A DNA stretch of 64,000 nucleotides from Arenicola marina (Eukaryota; Annelida; Polychaeta; Arenicolidae): positions 48,520,959 through 48,584,958 of the forward strand of contig OZ025252.1 of assembly GCA_964019135.1 (NCBI GenBank), given 5' to 3'. The translations under genes were made by a program, and so were the position numbers. This document shows, in pieces, positions 36,667 through 50,900 of the stretch; positions within the stretch are counted from its first letter, which is position 1; the number at the start of each line of letters is the position of its first letter. Under the pieces are notes generated by a model that made no database searches, was not told the origin of the DNA, and worked only from the letters and a program-made list of their open reading frames with translations.

Positions 36667-39453
36667 GGTAGTAGGCGATGTATGTACGTAACCCGGGGTC
36701 TCTAGGGTAGTAGGCGATGTATGTACGTAACCCGGGGTCTCTAGGGTAGTAGGCGATGTATGTACGTAACCCTGGGTCCCTAGGGTAGTAGGCGATGTAC
36801 GTAACATGGGGTCTCTAGGGTAGTAGGCGATGTATGCACGCAACCCGGGGTCCCTAGGGTAGTAGGCGATGTATGTAATTAACCCGGGGTCCCTAGGGTA
36901 GTAGGCGATGTATGTACGTAACCCGGGGTCTCTAGGGTAGTAGGCGATGTATGTAACCCGGGGTCCCTAGGGTAGTAGGCGATGTACGTAACCCGGGGTC
37001 CCTAGGGTAGTAGGCGATGTATGTACGTAACGAGGGGTCCCTAGGGTAGTAGGCGATGTATGTACGTAACCCGAGGTCCCTAGGGTAGTAGGCGATGTAT
37101 GTACGTAACCCGGGGTCCCTAGGGTAGTAGGCGATGTATGTACGTAACCCGGGGTCCCTAGGTTAGTAGGCGATGTATGTACGTAACCCGGGGTCTCTAG
37201 GGTAGTAGGCGATGTACGTAACCCGGGGTCCCTAGAGTAGTAGGCGATGTATGTACGTAACCCGGGGTCCCTAGGATAGTAGGCGATGTATGTACGTAAC
37301 CCGGGGTCCCTAGGGTAGTAGGCGATGTATGTACGTAACCCGGGGTCCCTAGGTTAGTAGGCGATGTATGTACGTAACCCGGGGTCTCTAGGGTAGTAGG
37401 CCATGTACGTAACCCGGGGTCCCTAGAGTAGTAGGCGATGTATGTACGTAACCCGGGGTTCCTAGGATAGTAGGCGATGTATGTACGTAACCCTGGGTCT
37501 CTAGGGTAGTAGGCGATGTATGTACGTAACCCGGGGTCCTGAGGGTAGTAGGCGATGTATGTACGTAATCCGGGGTCCCTAGGGTAGTAGGCGATGTATG
37601 TAATTAACCCGGGGTCCCTAGGGTAGTAGGCGATGTATGTACGTAACCCGGGGTCTCTAGGATAGTACGCGATGTATGTAACCCGGGGTCCCTAGGGTAG
37701 TAGGCGATGTAAGTAACCCGGGGTCCCTAGGGTAGTAGGCGATGTATGTACGTAACCCGGGGTCTCTAGGGTAGTAGGCGATGTATGTACGTAACCCGGG
37801 GTTCCTAGGGTAGTAGGCGATGTATGTATGTAAGCCGGGGTCTCTAGGGTAGTAGGCGATGTATGTACGTAACCCGGGGTCTCTAGGGTAGTAGGCGATG
37901 TATGTACGTAACCCGGGGTCCCTAGGGTAGTAGACGATGTATGTACGTAACCCGGGGTCCCTAGGATAGTAGGCGATGTATGTACGTAACCCTGGGTCTC
38001 TAGGGTAGTAGGCGATGTATGTACGTAACCCGGGGTCCTGAGGGTAGTAGGCGATGTATGTACGTAATCCGGGGTCCCTAGGGTAGTAGGCGATGTATGT
38101 AATTAACCCGGGGTCCCTAGGGTAGTAGGCGATGTATGTACGTAACCCGGGGTCTCTAGGATAGTACGCGATGTATGTAACCCGGGGTCCCTAGGGTAGT
38201 AGGCGATGTAAGTAACCCGGGGTCCCTAGGGTAGTAGGCGATGTATGTACGTAACCCGGGGTCTCTAGGGTAGTAGGCGATGTATGTACGTAACCCGGGG
38301 TTCCTAGGGTAGTAGGCGATGTATGTATGTAAGCCGGGGTCTCTAGGGTAGTAGGCGATGTATGTACGTAACCCGGGGTCTCTAGGGTAGTAAGCGATGT
38401 ATGTACGTAACCCGGGGTCCCTAGGGTAGTAGACGATGTATGTACGTAACCCGGGGTCTCTAGGGTAGTAGGCGATGTACGTAACCCGGGGTCTCTAGGG
38501 TAGTAGGCCATGTATGTACGTAACCCGGGGTCCCTTAGGTAGTAGACGATGTATGTACGTAACCCGGGGTCTCTAGGGTAGTAGGCGATGTATGTACGTA
38601 ACCCGGGGTCTCTAGGGTAGTAGGCCATGTATGTACGTAACCCGGGGTCCCTTAGGTAGTAGACGATGTATGTACGTAACCCGGGGTCTCTAGGGTAGTA
38701 GGCGATGTATGTACGTAACCCGGGGTCTCTAGGGTAGTAGGCGATGTATGTACGTAACCCGGGGTCTCTAGGGTAGTAGGCGATGTATGTACGTAACCCT
38801 GGGTCCCTAGGGTAGTAGGCGATGTACGTAACCCGGGGTCTCTAGGGTAGTAGGCGATGTACGTAACCCGGGGTCCCTAGGGTAGTAGGCGATGTATGTA
38901 CGTAACCCGGGGTTCCTAGGGTAGTAGGCGATGTATGTACGTGACCCGGGGTCCCTAGGGTAGTAGGCGATGTATGTACGTAACCCGGGGTCCCTAGGGT
39001 AGTAGACGATGTATGTACGTAACCCGGGGTCTCTAGGGTAGTAGGCGATGTACGTAACCCGGGGTCTCTAGGGTAGTAGGCGATGTATGTACGTAACCCG
39101 GGGTCTCTAGGGTAGTAGGCGATGTATGTACGTAACCCGGGGTCCCTAGGGTAGTAGGCGATGTATCTACCTAACCCGGGGTCTCTAGGGTAGTAAGCGA
39201 TGTGTGTGCGTAACCCAGGGTTCCTAGGGTAGTAGGCGATGTACGTAACCCGGGGTCCCTAGGGTAGTAGGCGATGTATGTACTTAACCCGGGATCTCTA
39301 GGGTAGTAGGCGATGTACGTAACCCGGGGTCTATAGGGTAGTAGGCGATGTGTGTACGTCACCCGGGGTCTCTAGGGTAGTAGGCGATGTATGTACGTAA
39401 CCCGGGGTCCCTAGGGTAGTAGGCGATGTATGTACGTAACCCGGGGTCCCTAG
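36667..39453 (+). repeat. 2,787 bp tandem duplication, unit 2
   Basis: Direct repeat of 33,880-36,666 with all its private variants, including the 117 bp insertion near 38,506-38,622. It is also the beginning of the roughly 15.5 kb block that matches 12,690 onward. Confidence 0.88.
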
Positions 39454-42400
39454 GGTAGTAGGCGATGTATGTAATTAACCCGGGGTCCCCAGGGTAGTAG
39501 GCGATGTATGTACGTAACCCGGGGTCTCTAGGATGGTACGCGATGTATGTAACCCGGGGTCCCTAGGGTAGTAGGCGATGTAAGTAACCCGGGGTCCCTA
39601 GGGTGGTAGGCGATGTATGTACGTAATCCGGGGTCTCTAGGGTAGTGGGCGATGTATGTACGTGACCCGGGGTCCCTAGGGTAGTAGGCGATGTACGTAA
39701 CCCGGGGTCTCTAGGGTAGTAGGCCATGTATGTACGTAACCCGGGGTCCCTAAGGTAGTAGACGATGTATGTACGTAACCCGGGGTCTCTAGGGTAGTAG
39801 GCGATGCATGTACGTAACCCGGGGTCTCTACTGTAGTAGGCGATGTATGTACGTAACCCGGGGTCTCTAGGGTAGTAGGCGATGTATGTACGTAACCCTG
39901 GGTCCCTAGGGTAGTAGGCGATGTACGTAACCCGGGGTCCCTAGGGTAGTAGGCGATGTATGTACTTAACCCGGGATCTCTAGGGTAGTAGGCGATGTAC
40001 GTAACCCGGGGTCTATAGGGTAGTAGGCGATGTGTGTACGTCACCCGGGGTCTCTAGGGTAGTAGGCGATGTATGTACGTAACCCGGGGTCCCTAGGGTA
40101 GTAGGCGATGTATGTACGTAACCCGGGGTCCCTAGGGTAGTAGGCGATGTATGTAATTAACCCGGGGTCCCCAGGGTAGTAGGCGATGTATGTACGTAAC
40201 CCGGGGTCTCTAGGATGGTACGCGATGTATGTAAACCGGGGTCCCTAGGGTAGTAGGCGATGTAAGTAACCCGGGGTCCCTAGGGTAGTAGGCGATGTAT
40301 GTACGTAACCCGGGGTCTCTAGGGTAGTAGGCGATGTATGTACGTGACCCGGGGTCCCTAGGGTAGTAGGCGATGTATGTACGTGACCCGGGGTCCCTAG
40401 GGTAGTAGGCGATGTATGTACGTAACCCGGGGTCTCTAGGGTAGTAAGCGATGTATGTACGTAACCCGGGGTCCCTAGGGTAGTAGACGATGTATGTACG
40501 TAACCCGGGGTCTCTAGGGTAGTAGGCGATGTACGTAACCCGGGGTCTCTAGGGTAGTAGGCCATGTATGTACGTAACCCGGGGTCCCTTAGGTAGTAGA
40601 CGATGTATGTACGTAACCCGGGGTCTCTAGGGTAGTAGGCGATGTATGTACGTAACCCGGGGTCTCTAGGGTAGTAGGCGATGTATGTACGTAACCCGGG
40701 GTCTCTAGGGTAGTAGGCGATGTATGTACGTAACCCTGGGTCCCTAGGGTAGTAGGCGATGTACGTAACATGGGGTCTCTAGGGTAGTAGGCGATGTATG
40801 CACGCAACCCGGGGTCCCTAGGGTAGTAGGCGATGTATGTAATTAACCCGGGGTCCCTAGGGTAGTAGGCGATGTATGTACGTAACCCGGGGTCTCTAGG
40901 GTAGTAGGCGATGTATGTAACCCGGGGTCCCTAGGGTAGTAGGCGATGTACGTAACCCGGGGTCCCTAGGGTAGTAGGCGATGTATGTACGTAACGAGGG
41001 GTCCCTAGGGTAGTAGGCGATGTATGTACGTAACCCGAGGTCCCTAGGGTAGTAGGCGATGTATGTACGTAACCCGGGGTCCCTAGGGTAGTAGGCGATG
41101 TATGTACGTAACCCGGGGTCCCTAGGTTAGTAGGCGATGTATGTACGTAACCCGGGGTCTCTAGGGTAGTAGGCGATGTACGTAACCCGGGGTCCCTAGA
41201 GTAGTAGGCGATGTATGTACGTAACCCGGGGTCCCTAGGATAGTAGGCGATGTATGTACGTAACCCGGGGTCCCTAGGGTAGTAGGCGATGTATGTACGT
41301 AACCCGGGGTCCCTAGGTTAGTAGGCGATGTATGTACGTAACCCGGGGTCTCTAGGGTAGTAGGCCATGTACGTAACCCGGGGTCCCTAGAGTAGTAGGC
41401 GATGTATGTACGTAACCCGGGGTTCCTAGGATAGTAGGCGATGTATGTACGTAACCCTGGGTCTCTAGGGTAGTAGGCGATGTATGTACGTAACCCGGGG
41501 TCCTGAGGGTAGTAGGCGATGTATGTACGTAATCCGGGGTCCCTAGGGTAGTAGGCGATGTATGTAATTAACCCGGGGTCCCTAGGGTAGTAGGCGATGT
41601 ATGTACGTAACCCGGGGTCTCTAGGATAGTACGCGATGTATGTAACCCGGGGTCCCTAGGGTAGTAGGCGATGTAAGTAACCCGGGGTCCCTAGGGTAGT
41701 AGGCGATGTATGTACGTAACCCGGGGTCTCTAGGGTAGTAGGCGATGTATGTACGTAACCCGGGGTTCCTAGGGTAGTAGGCGATGTATGTATGTAAGCC
41801 GGGGTCTCTAGGGTAGTAGGCGATGTATGTACGTAACCCGGGGTCTCTAGGGTAGTAGGCGATGTATGTACGTAACCCGGGGTCCCTAGGGTAGTAGACG
41901 ATGTATGTACGTAACCCGGGGTCCCTAGGATAGTAGGCGATGTATGTACGTAACCCTGGGTCTCTAGGGTAGTAGGCGATGTATGTACGTAACCCGGGGT
42001 CCTGAGGGTAGTAGGCGATGTATGTACGTAATCCGGGGTCCCTAGGGTAGTAGGCGATGTATGTAATTAACCCGGGGTCCCTAGGGTAGTAGGCGATGTA
42101 TGTACGTAACCCGGGGTCTCTAGGATAGTACGCGATGTATGTAACCCGGGGTCCCTAGGGTAGTAGGCGATGTAAGTAACCCGGGGTCCCTAGGGTAGTA
42201 GGCGATGTATGTACGTAACCCGGGGTCTCTAGGGTAGTAGGCGATGTATGTACGTAACCCGGGGTTCCTAGGGTAGTAGGCGATGTATGTATGTAAGCCG
42301 GGGTCTCTAGGGTAGTAGGCGATGTATGTACGTAACCCGGGGTCTCTAGGGTAGTAAGCGATGTATGTACGTAACCCGGGGTCCCTAGGGTAGTAGACGA

Positions 42401-45400
42401 TGTATGTACGTAACCCGGGGTCTCTAGGGTAGTAGGCGATGTACGTAACCCGGGGTCTCTAGGGTAGTAGGCCATGTATGTACGTAACCCGGGGTCCCTT
42501 AGGTAGTAGACGATGTATGTACGTAACCCGGGGTCTCTAGGGTAGTAGGCGATGTATGTACGTAACCCGGGGTCTCTAGGGTAGTAGGCGATGTATGTAC
42601 GTAACCCGGGGTCTCTAGGGTAGTAGGCGATGTATGTACGTAACCCTGGGTCCCTAGGGTAGTAGGCGATGTACGTAACCCGGGGTCTCTAGGGTAGTAG
42701 GCGATGTACGTAGCCCGGGGTCCCTAGGGTAGTAGGCGATGTATGTACGTAACCCGGGGTTCCTAGGGTAGTAGGCGATGTATGTACGTGACCCGGGGTC
42801 CCTAGGGTAGTAGGCGATGTATGTACGTAACCCGGGGTCCCTAGGGTAGTAGACGATGTATGTACGTAACCCGGGGTCTCTAGGGTAGTAGGCGATGTAC
42901 GTAACCCGGGGTCTCTAGGGTAGTAGGCGATGTATGTACGTAACCCGGGGTCTCTAGGGTAGTAGGCGATGTATGTACGTAACCCGGGGTCCCTAGGATA
43001 GTAGGCGATGTATCTACCTAACCCGGGGTCTCTAGGGTAGTAAGCGATGTGTGTGCGTAACCCAGGGTCCCTAGGGTAGTAGGCGATGTACGTAACCCGG
43101 GGTCCCTAGGGTAGTAGGCGATGTATGTACTTAACCCGGGATCTCTAGGGTAGTAGGCGATGTACGTAACCCGGGGTCTATAGGGTAGTAGGCGATGTGT
43201 GTACGTCACCCGGGGTCTCTAGGGTAGTAGGCGATGTATGTACGTAACCCGGGGTCCCTAGGGTAGTAGGCGATGTATGTACGTAACCCGGGGTCCCTAG
43301 GGTAGTAGGCGATGTATGTAATTAACCCGGGGTCCCCAGGGTAGTAGGCGATGTATGTACGTAACCCGGGGTCTCTAGGATGGTACGCGATGTATGTAAC
43401 CCGGGGTCCCTAGGGTAGTAGGCGATGTAAGTAACCCGGGGTCCCTAGGGTGGTAGGCGATGTATGTACGTAATCCGGGGTCTCTAGGGTAGTGGGCGAT
43501 GTATGTACGTGACCCGGGGTCCCTAGGGTAGTAGGCGATGTATGTACGTGACCCGGGGTCCCTAGGGTAGTAGGCGATGTATGTACGTAACCCGGGGTCC
43601 CTAGGGTAGTAGGCGATGTATGTACTTAACCCGGGATCTCTAGGGTAGTAGGCGATGTACGTAACCCGGGGTCTATAGGGTAGTAGGCGATGTGTGTACG
43701 TCACCCGGGGTCTCTAGGGTAGTAGGCGATGTATGTACGTAACCCGGGGTCCCTAGGGTAGTAGGCGATGTATGTACGTAACCCGGGGTCCCTAGGGTAG
43801 TAGGCGATGTATGTACTTAACCCAGGATCTCTAGGGTAGTAGGCGATGTACGTAACCCGGGGTCTATAGGGTAGTAGGCGATGTGTGTACGTCACCCGGG
43901 GTCTCTAGGGTAGTAGGCGATGTATGTACGTAACCCGGGGTCCCTAGGGTAGTAGGCGATGTATGTACGTAACCCGGGGTCCCTAGGGTAGTAGGCGATG
44001 TATGTAATTAACCCGGGGTCCCCAGGGTAGTACGCGATGTATGTACGTAACCCGGGGTCTCTAGGATGGTACGCGATGTATGTAACCCGGGGTCCCTAGG
44101 GTAGTAGGCGATGTAAGTAACCCGGGGTCCCTAGGGTAGTAGGCGATGTATGTACGTAATCCGGGGTCTCTAGGGTAGTAGGCGATGTATGTACGTAACC
44201 CGAGGTCTCTAGGGTAGTAGGCGATGTACGTAACCCGGGGTCTCTAGGGTAGTAGGCCATGTATGTACGTAACCCGGGGTCCCAAAGGTAGTAGACGATG
44301 TATGTACGTAACCCGGGGTCTCTAGGGTAGTAGGCGATGTATGTACGTAACCCGGGGTCTCTAGGGTAGTAGGCGATGTATGTACGTAACCCGGGGTCTC
44401 TAGGGTAGTAGGCGATGTATGTACGTAACCCTGGGTCCCTAGGGTAGTAGGCGATGTACGTAACCCGGGGTCTCTAGGGTAGTAGGCGATGTATGTACGC
44501 AACCCGGGGTCCCTAGGGTAGTAGGCGATGTATGTAATTAACCCGGGGTCCCTAGGGTAGTAGGCGATGTATGTACGTAACCCGGGGTCTCTAGGGTAGT
44601 AGGCGATGTATGTAACCCGGGGTCCCTAGGGTAGTAGGCGATGTACGTAACCCGGGGTCCCTAGGGTAGTAGGCGATGTATGTACGTAACGAGGAGTCCC
44701 TAGGGTAGTAGGCGATGTATGTACGTAACCCGAGGTCCCTAGGGTAGTAGGCGATGTATGTACGTAACCCGGGGTCCCTAGGGTAGTAGGCGATGTATGT
44801 ACGTAAGCCGGGGTCCCTAGGTTAGTAGGCGATGTATGTACGTAACCCGGGGTCTCTAGGGTAGTAGGCGATGTATGTACGTAACCCGGGGTCCCTAGGG
44901 TAGTAGGCGATGTACGTAACCCGGGGTCCCTAGGGTAGTAGGCGATGTATGTACGTAACCCGGGGTTCCTAGGGTAGTAGGCGATGTATGTACGCGACCC
45001 GGGGTCCCTAGGGTAGTAGGCGATGTATGTACGTAACCCGGGGTCTCTAGGGTAGTAAGCGATGTATGTACGTAACCCGGGGTCCCTAGGGTAGTAGACG
45101 ATGTATGTACGTAACCCGGGGTCTCTAGGGTAGTAGGCGATGTACGTAACCCGGGGTCTCTAGGGTAGTAGGCGATGTATGTACGTAACCCGGGGTCTCT
45201 AGGGTAGTAGGCGATGTATGTACGTAACCCGGGGTCCCTAGGGTAGTAGGCGATGTATCTACGTAACCCGGGGTCTCTAGGGTAGTAAGCGATGTGTGTG
45301 CGTAACCCAGGGTCCCTAGGGTAGTAGGCGATGTACGTAACCCGGGGTCCCTAGGGTAGTAGGCGATGTATGTACTTAACCCGGGATCTCTAGGGTAGTA

Positions 45401-47982
45401 GGCGATGTACGCAACCCGGGGTCTATAGGGTAGTAGGCGATGTGTGTACGTCACCCGGGGTCTCTAGGGTAGTAGGCGATGTATGTACGTAACCCGGGGT
45501 CCCTAGGGTAGTAGGCGATGTATGTACGTAACCCGGGTTCCCTAGGGTAGTAGGCGATGTATGTAATTAACCCGGGGTCCCCAGGGTAGTAGGCGATGTA
45601 TGTACGTAATCCGGGGTCTCTAGGGTAGTGGGCGATGTATGTACGTGACCCGGGGTCCCTAGGGTAGTAGGCGATGTATGTACGTGACCCGGGGTCCCTA
45701 GGGTAGTAGGCGATGTATGTACGTAACCCGGGGTCTCTAGGGTAGTAAGCGATGTATGTACGTAACCCGGGGTCCCTAGGGTAGTAGACGATGTATGTAC
45801 GTAACCCGGGGTCTCTAGGGTAGTAGGCGATGTACGTAACCCGGGGTCTCTAGGGTAGTAGGCCATGTATGTACGTAACCCGGGGTCCCTAAGGTAGTAG
45901 ACGATGTATGTACGTAACCCGGGGTCTCTAGGGTAGTAGGCGATGCATGTACGTAACCCGGGGTCTCTACTGTAGTAGGCGATGTATGTACGTAACCCGG
46001 GGTCTCTAGGGTAGTAGGCGATGTATGTACGTAACCCTGGGTCCCTAGGGTAGTAGGCGATGTACGTAACCCGGGGTCCCTAGGGTAGTAGGCGATGTAT
46101 GTACTTAACCCGGGATCTCTAGGGTAGTAGGCGATGTACGTAACCCGGGGTCTATAGGGTAGTAGGCGATGTGTGTACGTCACCCGGGGTCTCTAGGGTA
46201 GTAGGCGATGTATGTACGTAACCCGGGGTCCCTAGGGTAGTAGGCGATGTATGTACGTAACCCGGGGTCCCTAGGGTAGTAGGCGATGTATGTACTTAAC
46301 CCGGGATCTCTAGGGTAGTAGGCGATGTACGTAACCCGGGGTCTATAGGGTAGTAGGCGATGTGTGCACGTCACCCGGGGTCTCTAGGGTAGTAGGCGAT
46401 GTATGTACGTAACCCGGGGTCCCTAGGGTAGTAGGCGATGTATGTACGTAACCCGGGGTCCCTAGGGTAGTAGGCGATGTATGTAATTAACCCGGGGTCC
46501 CCAGGGTAGTAGGCGATGTATGTACGTAACCCGGGGTCTCTAGGATGGTACGCGATGTATGTAACCCGGGGTCCCTAGGGTAGTAGGCGATGTAAGTAAC
46601 CCGGGGTCCCTAGGGTAGTAGGCGATGTATGTACGTAATCCGGGGTCTCTAGGGTAGTGGGCGATGTATGTACGTGACCCGGGGTCCCTAGGGTAGTAGG
46701 CGATGTATGTACGTGACCCGGGGTCCCTAGGGTAGTAGGCGATGTATGTAATTAACCCGGGGTCCCCAGGGTAGTAGGCGATGTATGTACGTAACCCGGG
46801 GTCTCTAGGATGGTACGCGATGTATGTAACCCGGGGTCCCTAGGGTAGTAGGCGATGTAAGTAACCCGGGGTCCCTAGGGTAGTAGGCGATGTATGTACG
46901 TAATCCGGGGTCTCTAGGGTAGTGGGCGATGTATGTACGTGACCCGGGGTCCCTAGGGTAGTAGGCGATGTATGTACGTGACCCGGGGTCCCTAGGGTAG
47001 TAGGCGATGTATGTACGTAACCCGGGGTCTCTAGGGTAGTAAGCGATGTATGTACGTAACCCGGGGTCCCTAGGGTAGTAGACGATGTATGTACGTAACC
47101 CGGGGTCTCTAGGGTAGTAGGCGATGTACGTAACCCGGGGTCTCTAGGGTAGTAGGCCATGTATGTACGTAACCCGGGGTCCCTAAGGTAGTAGACGATG
47201 TATGTACGTAACCCGGGGTCTCTAGGGTAGTAGGCGATGCATGTACGTAACCCGGGGTCTCTACTGTAGTAGGCGATGTATGTACGTAACCCGGGGTCTC
47301 TAGGGTAGTAGGCGATGTATGTACGTAACCCTGGGTCCCTAGGGTAGTAGGCGATGTACGTAACCCGGGGTCCCTAGGGTAGTAGGCGATGTATGTACTT
47401 AACCCGGGATCTCTAGGGTAGTAGGCGATGTACGTAACCCGGGGTCTATAGGGTAGTAGGCGATGTGTGTACGTCACCCGGGGTCTCTAGGGTAGTAGGC
47501 GATGTATGTACGTAACCCGGGGTCCCTAGGGTAGTAGGCGATGTATGTACGTAACCCGGGGTCCCTAGGGTAGTAGGCGATGTATGTAATTAACCCGGGG
47601 TCCCCAGGGTAGTAGGCGATGTATGTACGTAACCCGGGGTCTCTAGGATGGTACGCGATGTATGTAAACCGGGGTCCCTAGGGTAGTAGGCGATGTAAGT
47701 AACCCGGGGTCCCTAGGGTAGTAGGCGATGTATGTACGTAACCCGGGGTCTCTAGGGTAGTAGGCGATGTATGTACGTGACCCGGGGTCCCTAGGGTAGT
47801 AGGCGATGTATGTACGTGACCCGGGGTCCCTAGGGTAGTAGGCGATGTATGTACGTAACCCGGGGTCCCTAGGGTAGTAGACGATGTATGTACGTAACCC
47901 GGGGTCTCTAGGGTAGTAGGCGATGTACGTAACCCGGGGTCTCTAGGGTAGTAGGCCATGTATGTACGTAACCCGGGGTCCC

Positions 47983-50900
47983 TTAGGTAGTAGACGATGT
48001 ATGTACGTAACCCGGGGTCTCTAGGGTAGTAGGCGATGTATGTACGTAACCCGGGGTCTCTAGGGTAGTAGGCGATGTATGTACGTAACCCGGGGTCTCT
48101 AGGGTAGTAGGCGATGTATGTACGTAACCCTGGGTCCCTAGGGTAGTAGGCGATGTACGTAACCCGGGGTCTCTAGGGTAGTAGGCGATGTATGCACGCA
48201 ACCCGGGGTCCCTAGGGTAGTAGGCGATGTATGTAATTAACCCGGGGTCCCTAGGGTAGTAGGCGATGTATGTACGTAACCCGGGGTCTCTAGGGTAGTA
48301 GGCGATGTATGTAACCCGGGGTCCCTAGGGTAGTAGGCGATGTACGTAACCCGGGGTCCCTAGGGTAGTAGGCGATGTATGTACGTAACGAGGGGTCCCT
48401 AGGGTAGTAGGCGATGTATGTACGTAACCCGAGGTCCCTAGGGTAGTAGGCGATGTATGTACGTAACCCGGGGTCCCTAGGGTAGTAGGCGATGTATGTA
48501 CGTAACCCGGGGTCCCTAGGTTAGTAGGCGATGTATGTACGTAACCCGGGGTCTCTAGGGTAGTAGGCGATGTACGTAACCCGGGGTCCCTAGAGTAGTA
48601 GGCGATGTATGTACGTAACCCGGGGTCCCTAGGATAGTAGGCGATGTATGTACGTAACCCGGGGTCCCTAGGGTAGTAGGCGATGTATGTACGTAACCCG
48701 GGGTCCCTAGGTTAGTAGGCGATGTATGTACGTAACCCGGGGTCTCTAGGGTAGTAGGCGATGTACGTAACCCGGGGTCCCTAGAGTAGTAGGCGATGTA
48801 TGTACGTAACCCGGGGTCCCTAGGATAGTAGGCGATGTATGTACGTAACCCTGGGTCTCTAGGGTAGTAGGCGATGTATGTACGTAACCCGGGGTCCTGA
48901 GGGTAGTAGGCGATGTATGTACGTAATCCGGGGTCCCTAGGGTAGTAGGCGATGTATGTAATTAACCCGGGGTCCCTAGGGTAGTAGGCGATGTATGTAC
49001 GTAACCCGGGGTCTCTAGGATAGTACGCGATGTATGTAACCCGGGGTCCCTAGGGTAGTAGGCGATGTAAGTAACCCGGGGTCCCTAGGGTAGTAGGCGA
49101 TGTATGTACGTAACCCGGGGTCTCTAGGGTAGTAGGCGATGTATGTACGTAACCCGGGGTTCCTAGGGTAGTAGGCGATGTATGTATGTAAGCCGGGGTC
49201 TCTAGGGTAGTAGGCGATGTATGTACGTAACCCGGGGTCTCTAGGGTAGTAGGCGATGTATGTACGTAACCCGGGGTCCCTAGGGTAGTAGACGATGTAT
49301 GTACGTAACCCGGGGTCCCTAGGATAGTAGGCGATGTATGTACGTAACCCTGGGTCTCTAGGGTAGTAGGCGATGTATGTACGTAACCCGGGGTCCTGAG
49401 GGTAGTAGGCGATGTATGTACGTAATCCGGGGTCCCTAGGGTAGTAGGCGATGTATGTAATTAACCCGGGGTCCCTAGGGTAGTAGGCGATGTATGTACG
49501 TAACCCGGGGTCTCTAGGATAGTACGCGATGTATGTAACCCGGGGTCCCTAGGGTAGTAGGCGATGTAAGTAACCCGGGGTCCCTAGGGTAGTAGGCGAT
49601 GTATGTACGTAACCCGGGGTCTCTAGGGTAGTAGGCGATGTATGTACGTAACCCGGGGTTCCTAGGGTAGTAGGCGATGTATGTATGTAAGCCGGGGTCT
49701 CTAGGGTAGTAGGCGATGTATGTACGTAACCCGGGGTCTCTAGGGTAGTAAGCGATGTATGTACGTAACCCGGGGTCCCTAGGGTAGTAGACGATGTATG
49801 TACGTAACCCGGGGTCTCTAGGGTAGTAGGCGATGTACGTAACCCGGGGTCTCTAGGGTAGTAGGCCATGTATGTACGTAACCCGGGGTCCCTTAGGTAG
49901 TAGACGATGTATGTACGTATCCCGGGGTCTCTAGGGTAGTAGGCGATGTATGTACGTAACCCGGGGTCTCTAGGGTAGTAGGCGATGTATGTACGTAACC
50001 CGGGGTCTCTAGGGTAGTAGGCGATGTATGTACGTAACCCTGGGTCCCTAGGGTAGTAGGCGATGTACGTAACCCGGGGTCTCTAGGGTAGTAGGCGATG
50101 TATGCACGCAACCCGGGGTCCCTAGGGTAGTAGGCGATGTATGTAATTAACCCGGGGTCCCTAGGTTAGTAGGCGATGTATGTACGTAACCCGGGGTCTC
50201 TAGGGTAGTAGGCGATGTATGTAACCCGGGGTCCCTAGGGTAGTAGGCGATGTACGTAACCCGGGGTCCCTAGTGTAGTAGGCGATGTATGTACGTAACG
50301 AGGGGTCCCTAGGGTAGTAGGCGATGTATGTACGTAACCCGAGGTCCCTAGGGTAGTAGGCGATGTATGTACGTAACCCGGGGTCCCTAGGGTAGTAGGC
50401 GATGTATGTACGTAACCCGGGGTCCCTAGGTTAGTAGGCGATGTATGTACGTAACCCGGGGTCTCTAGGGTAGTAGGCGATGTACGTAACCCGGGGTCCC
50501 TAGAGTAGTAGGCGATGTATGTACGTAACCCGGGGTCCCTAGGATAGTAGGCGATGTATGTACGTAACCCGGGGTCCCTAGGGTAGTAGGCGATGTATGT
50601 ACGTAACCCGGGGTCCCTAGGTTAGTAGGCGATGTATGTACGTAACCCGGGGTCTCTAGGGTAGTAGGCGATGTACGTAACCCGGGGTCCCTAGAGTAGT
50701 AGGCGATGTATGTACGTAACCCGGGGTCCCTAGGATAGTAGGCGATGTATGTACGTAACCCTGGGTCTCTAGGGTAGTAGGCGATGTATGTACGTAACCC
50801 GGGGTCCTGAGGGTAGTAGGCGATGTATGTACGTAATCCGGGGTCCCTAGGGTAGTAGGCGATGTATGTAATTAACCCGGGGTCCCTAGGGTAGTAGGCG

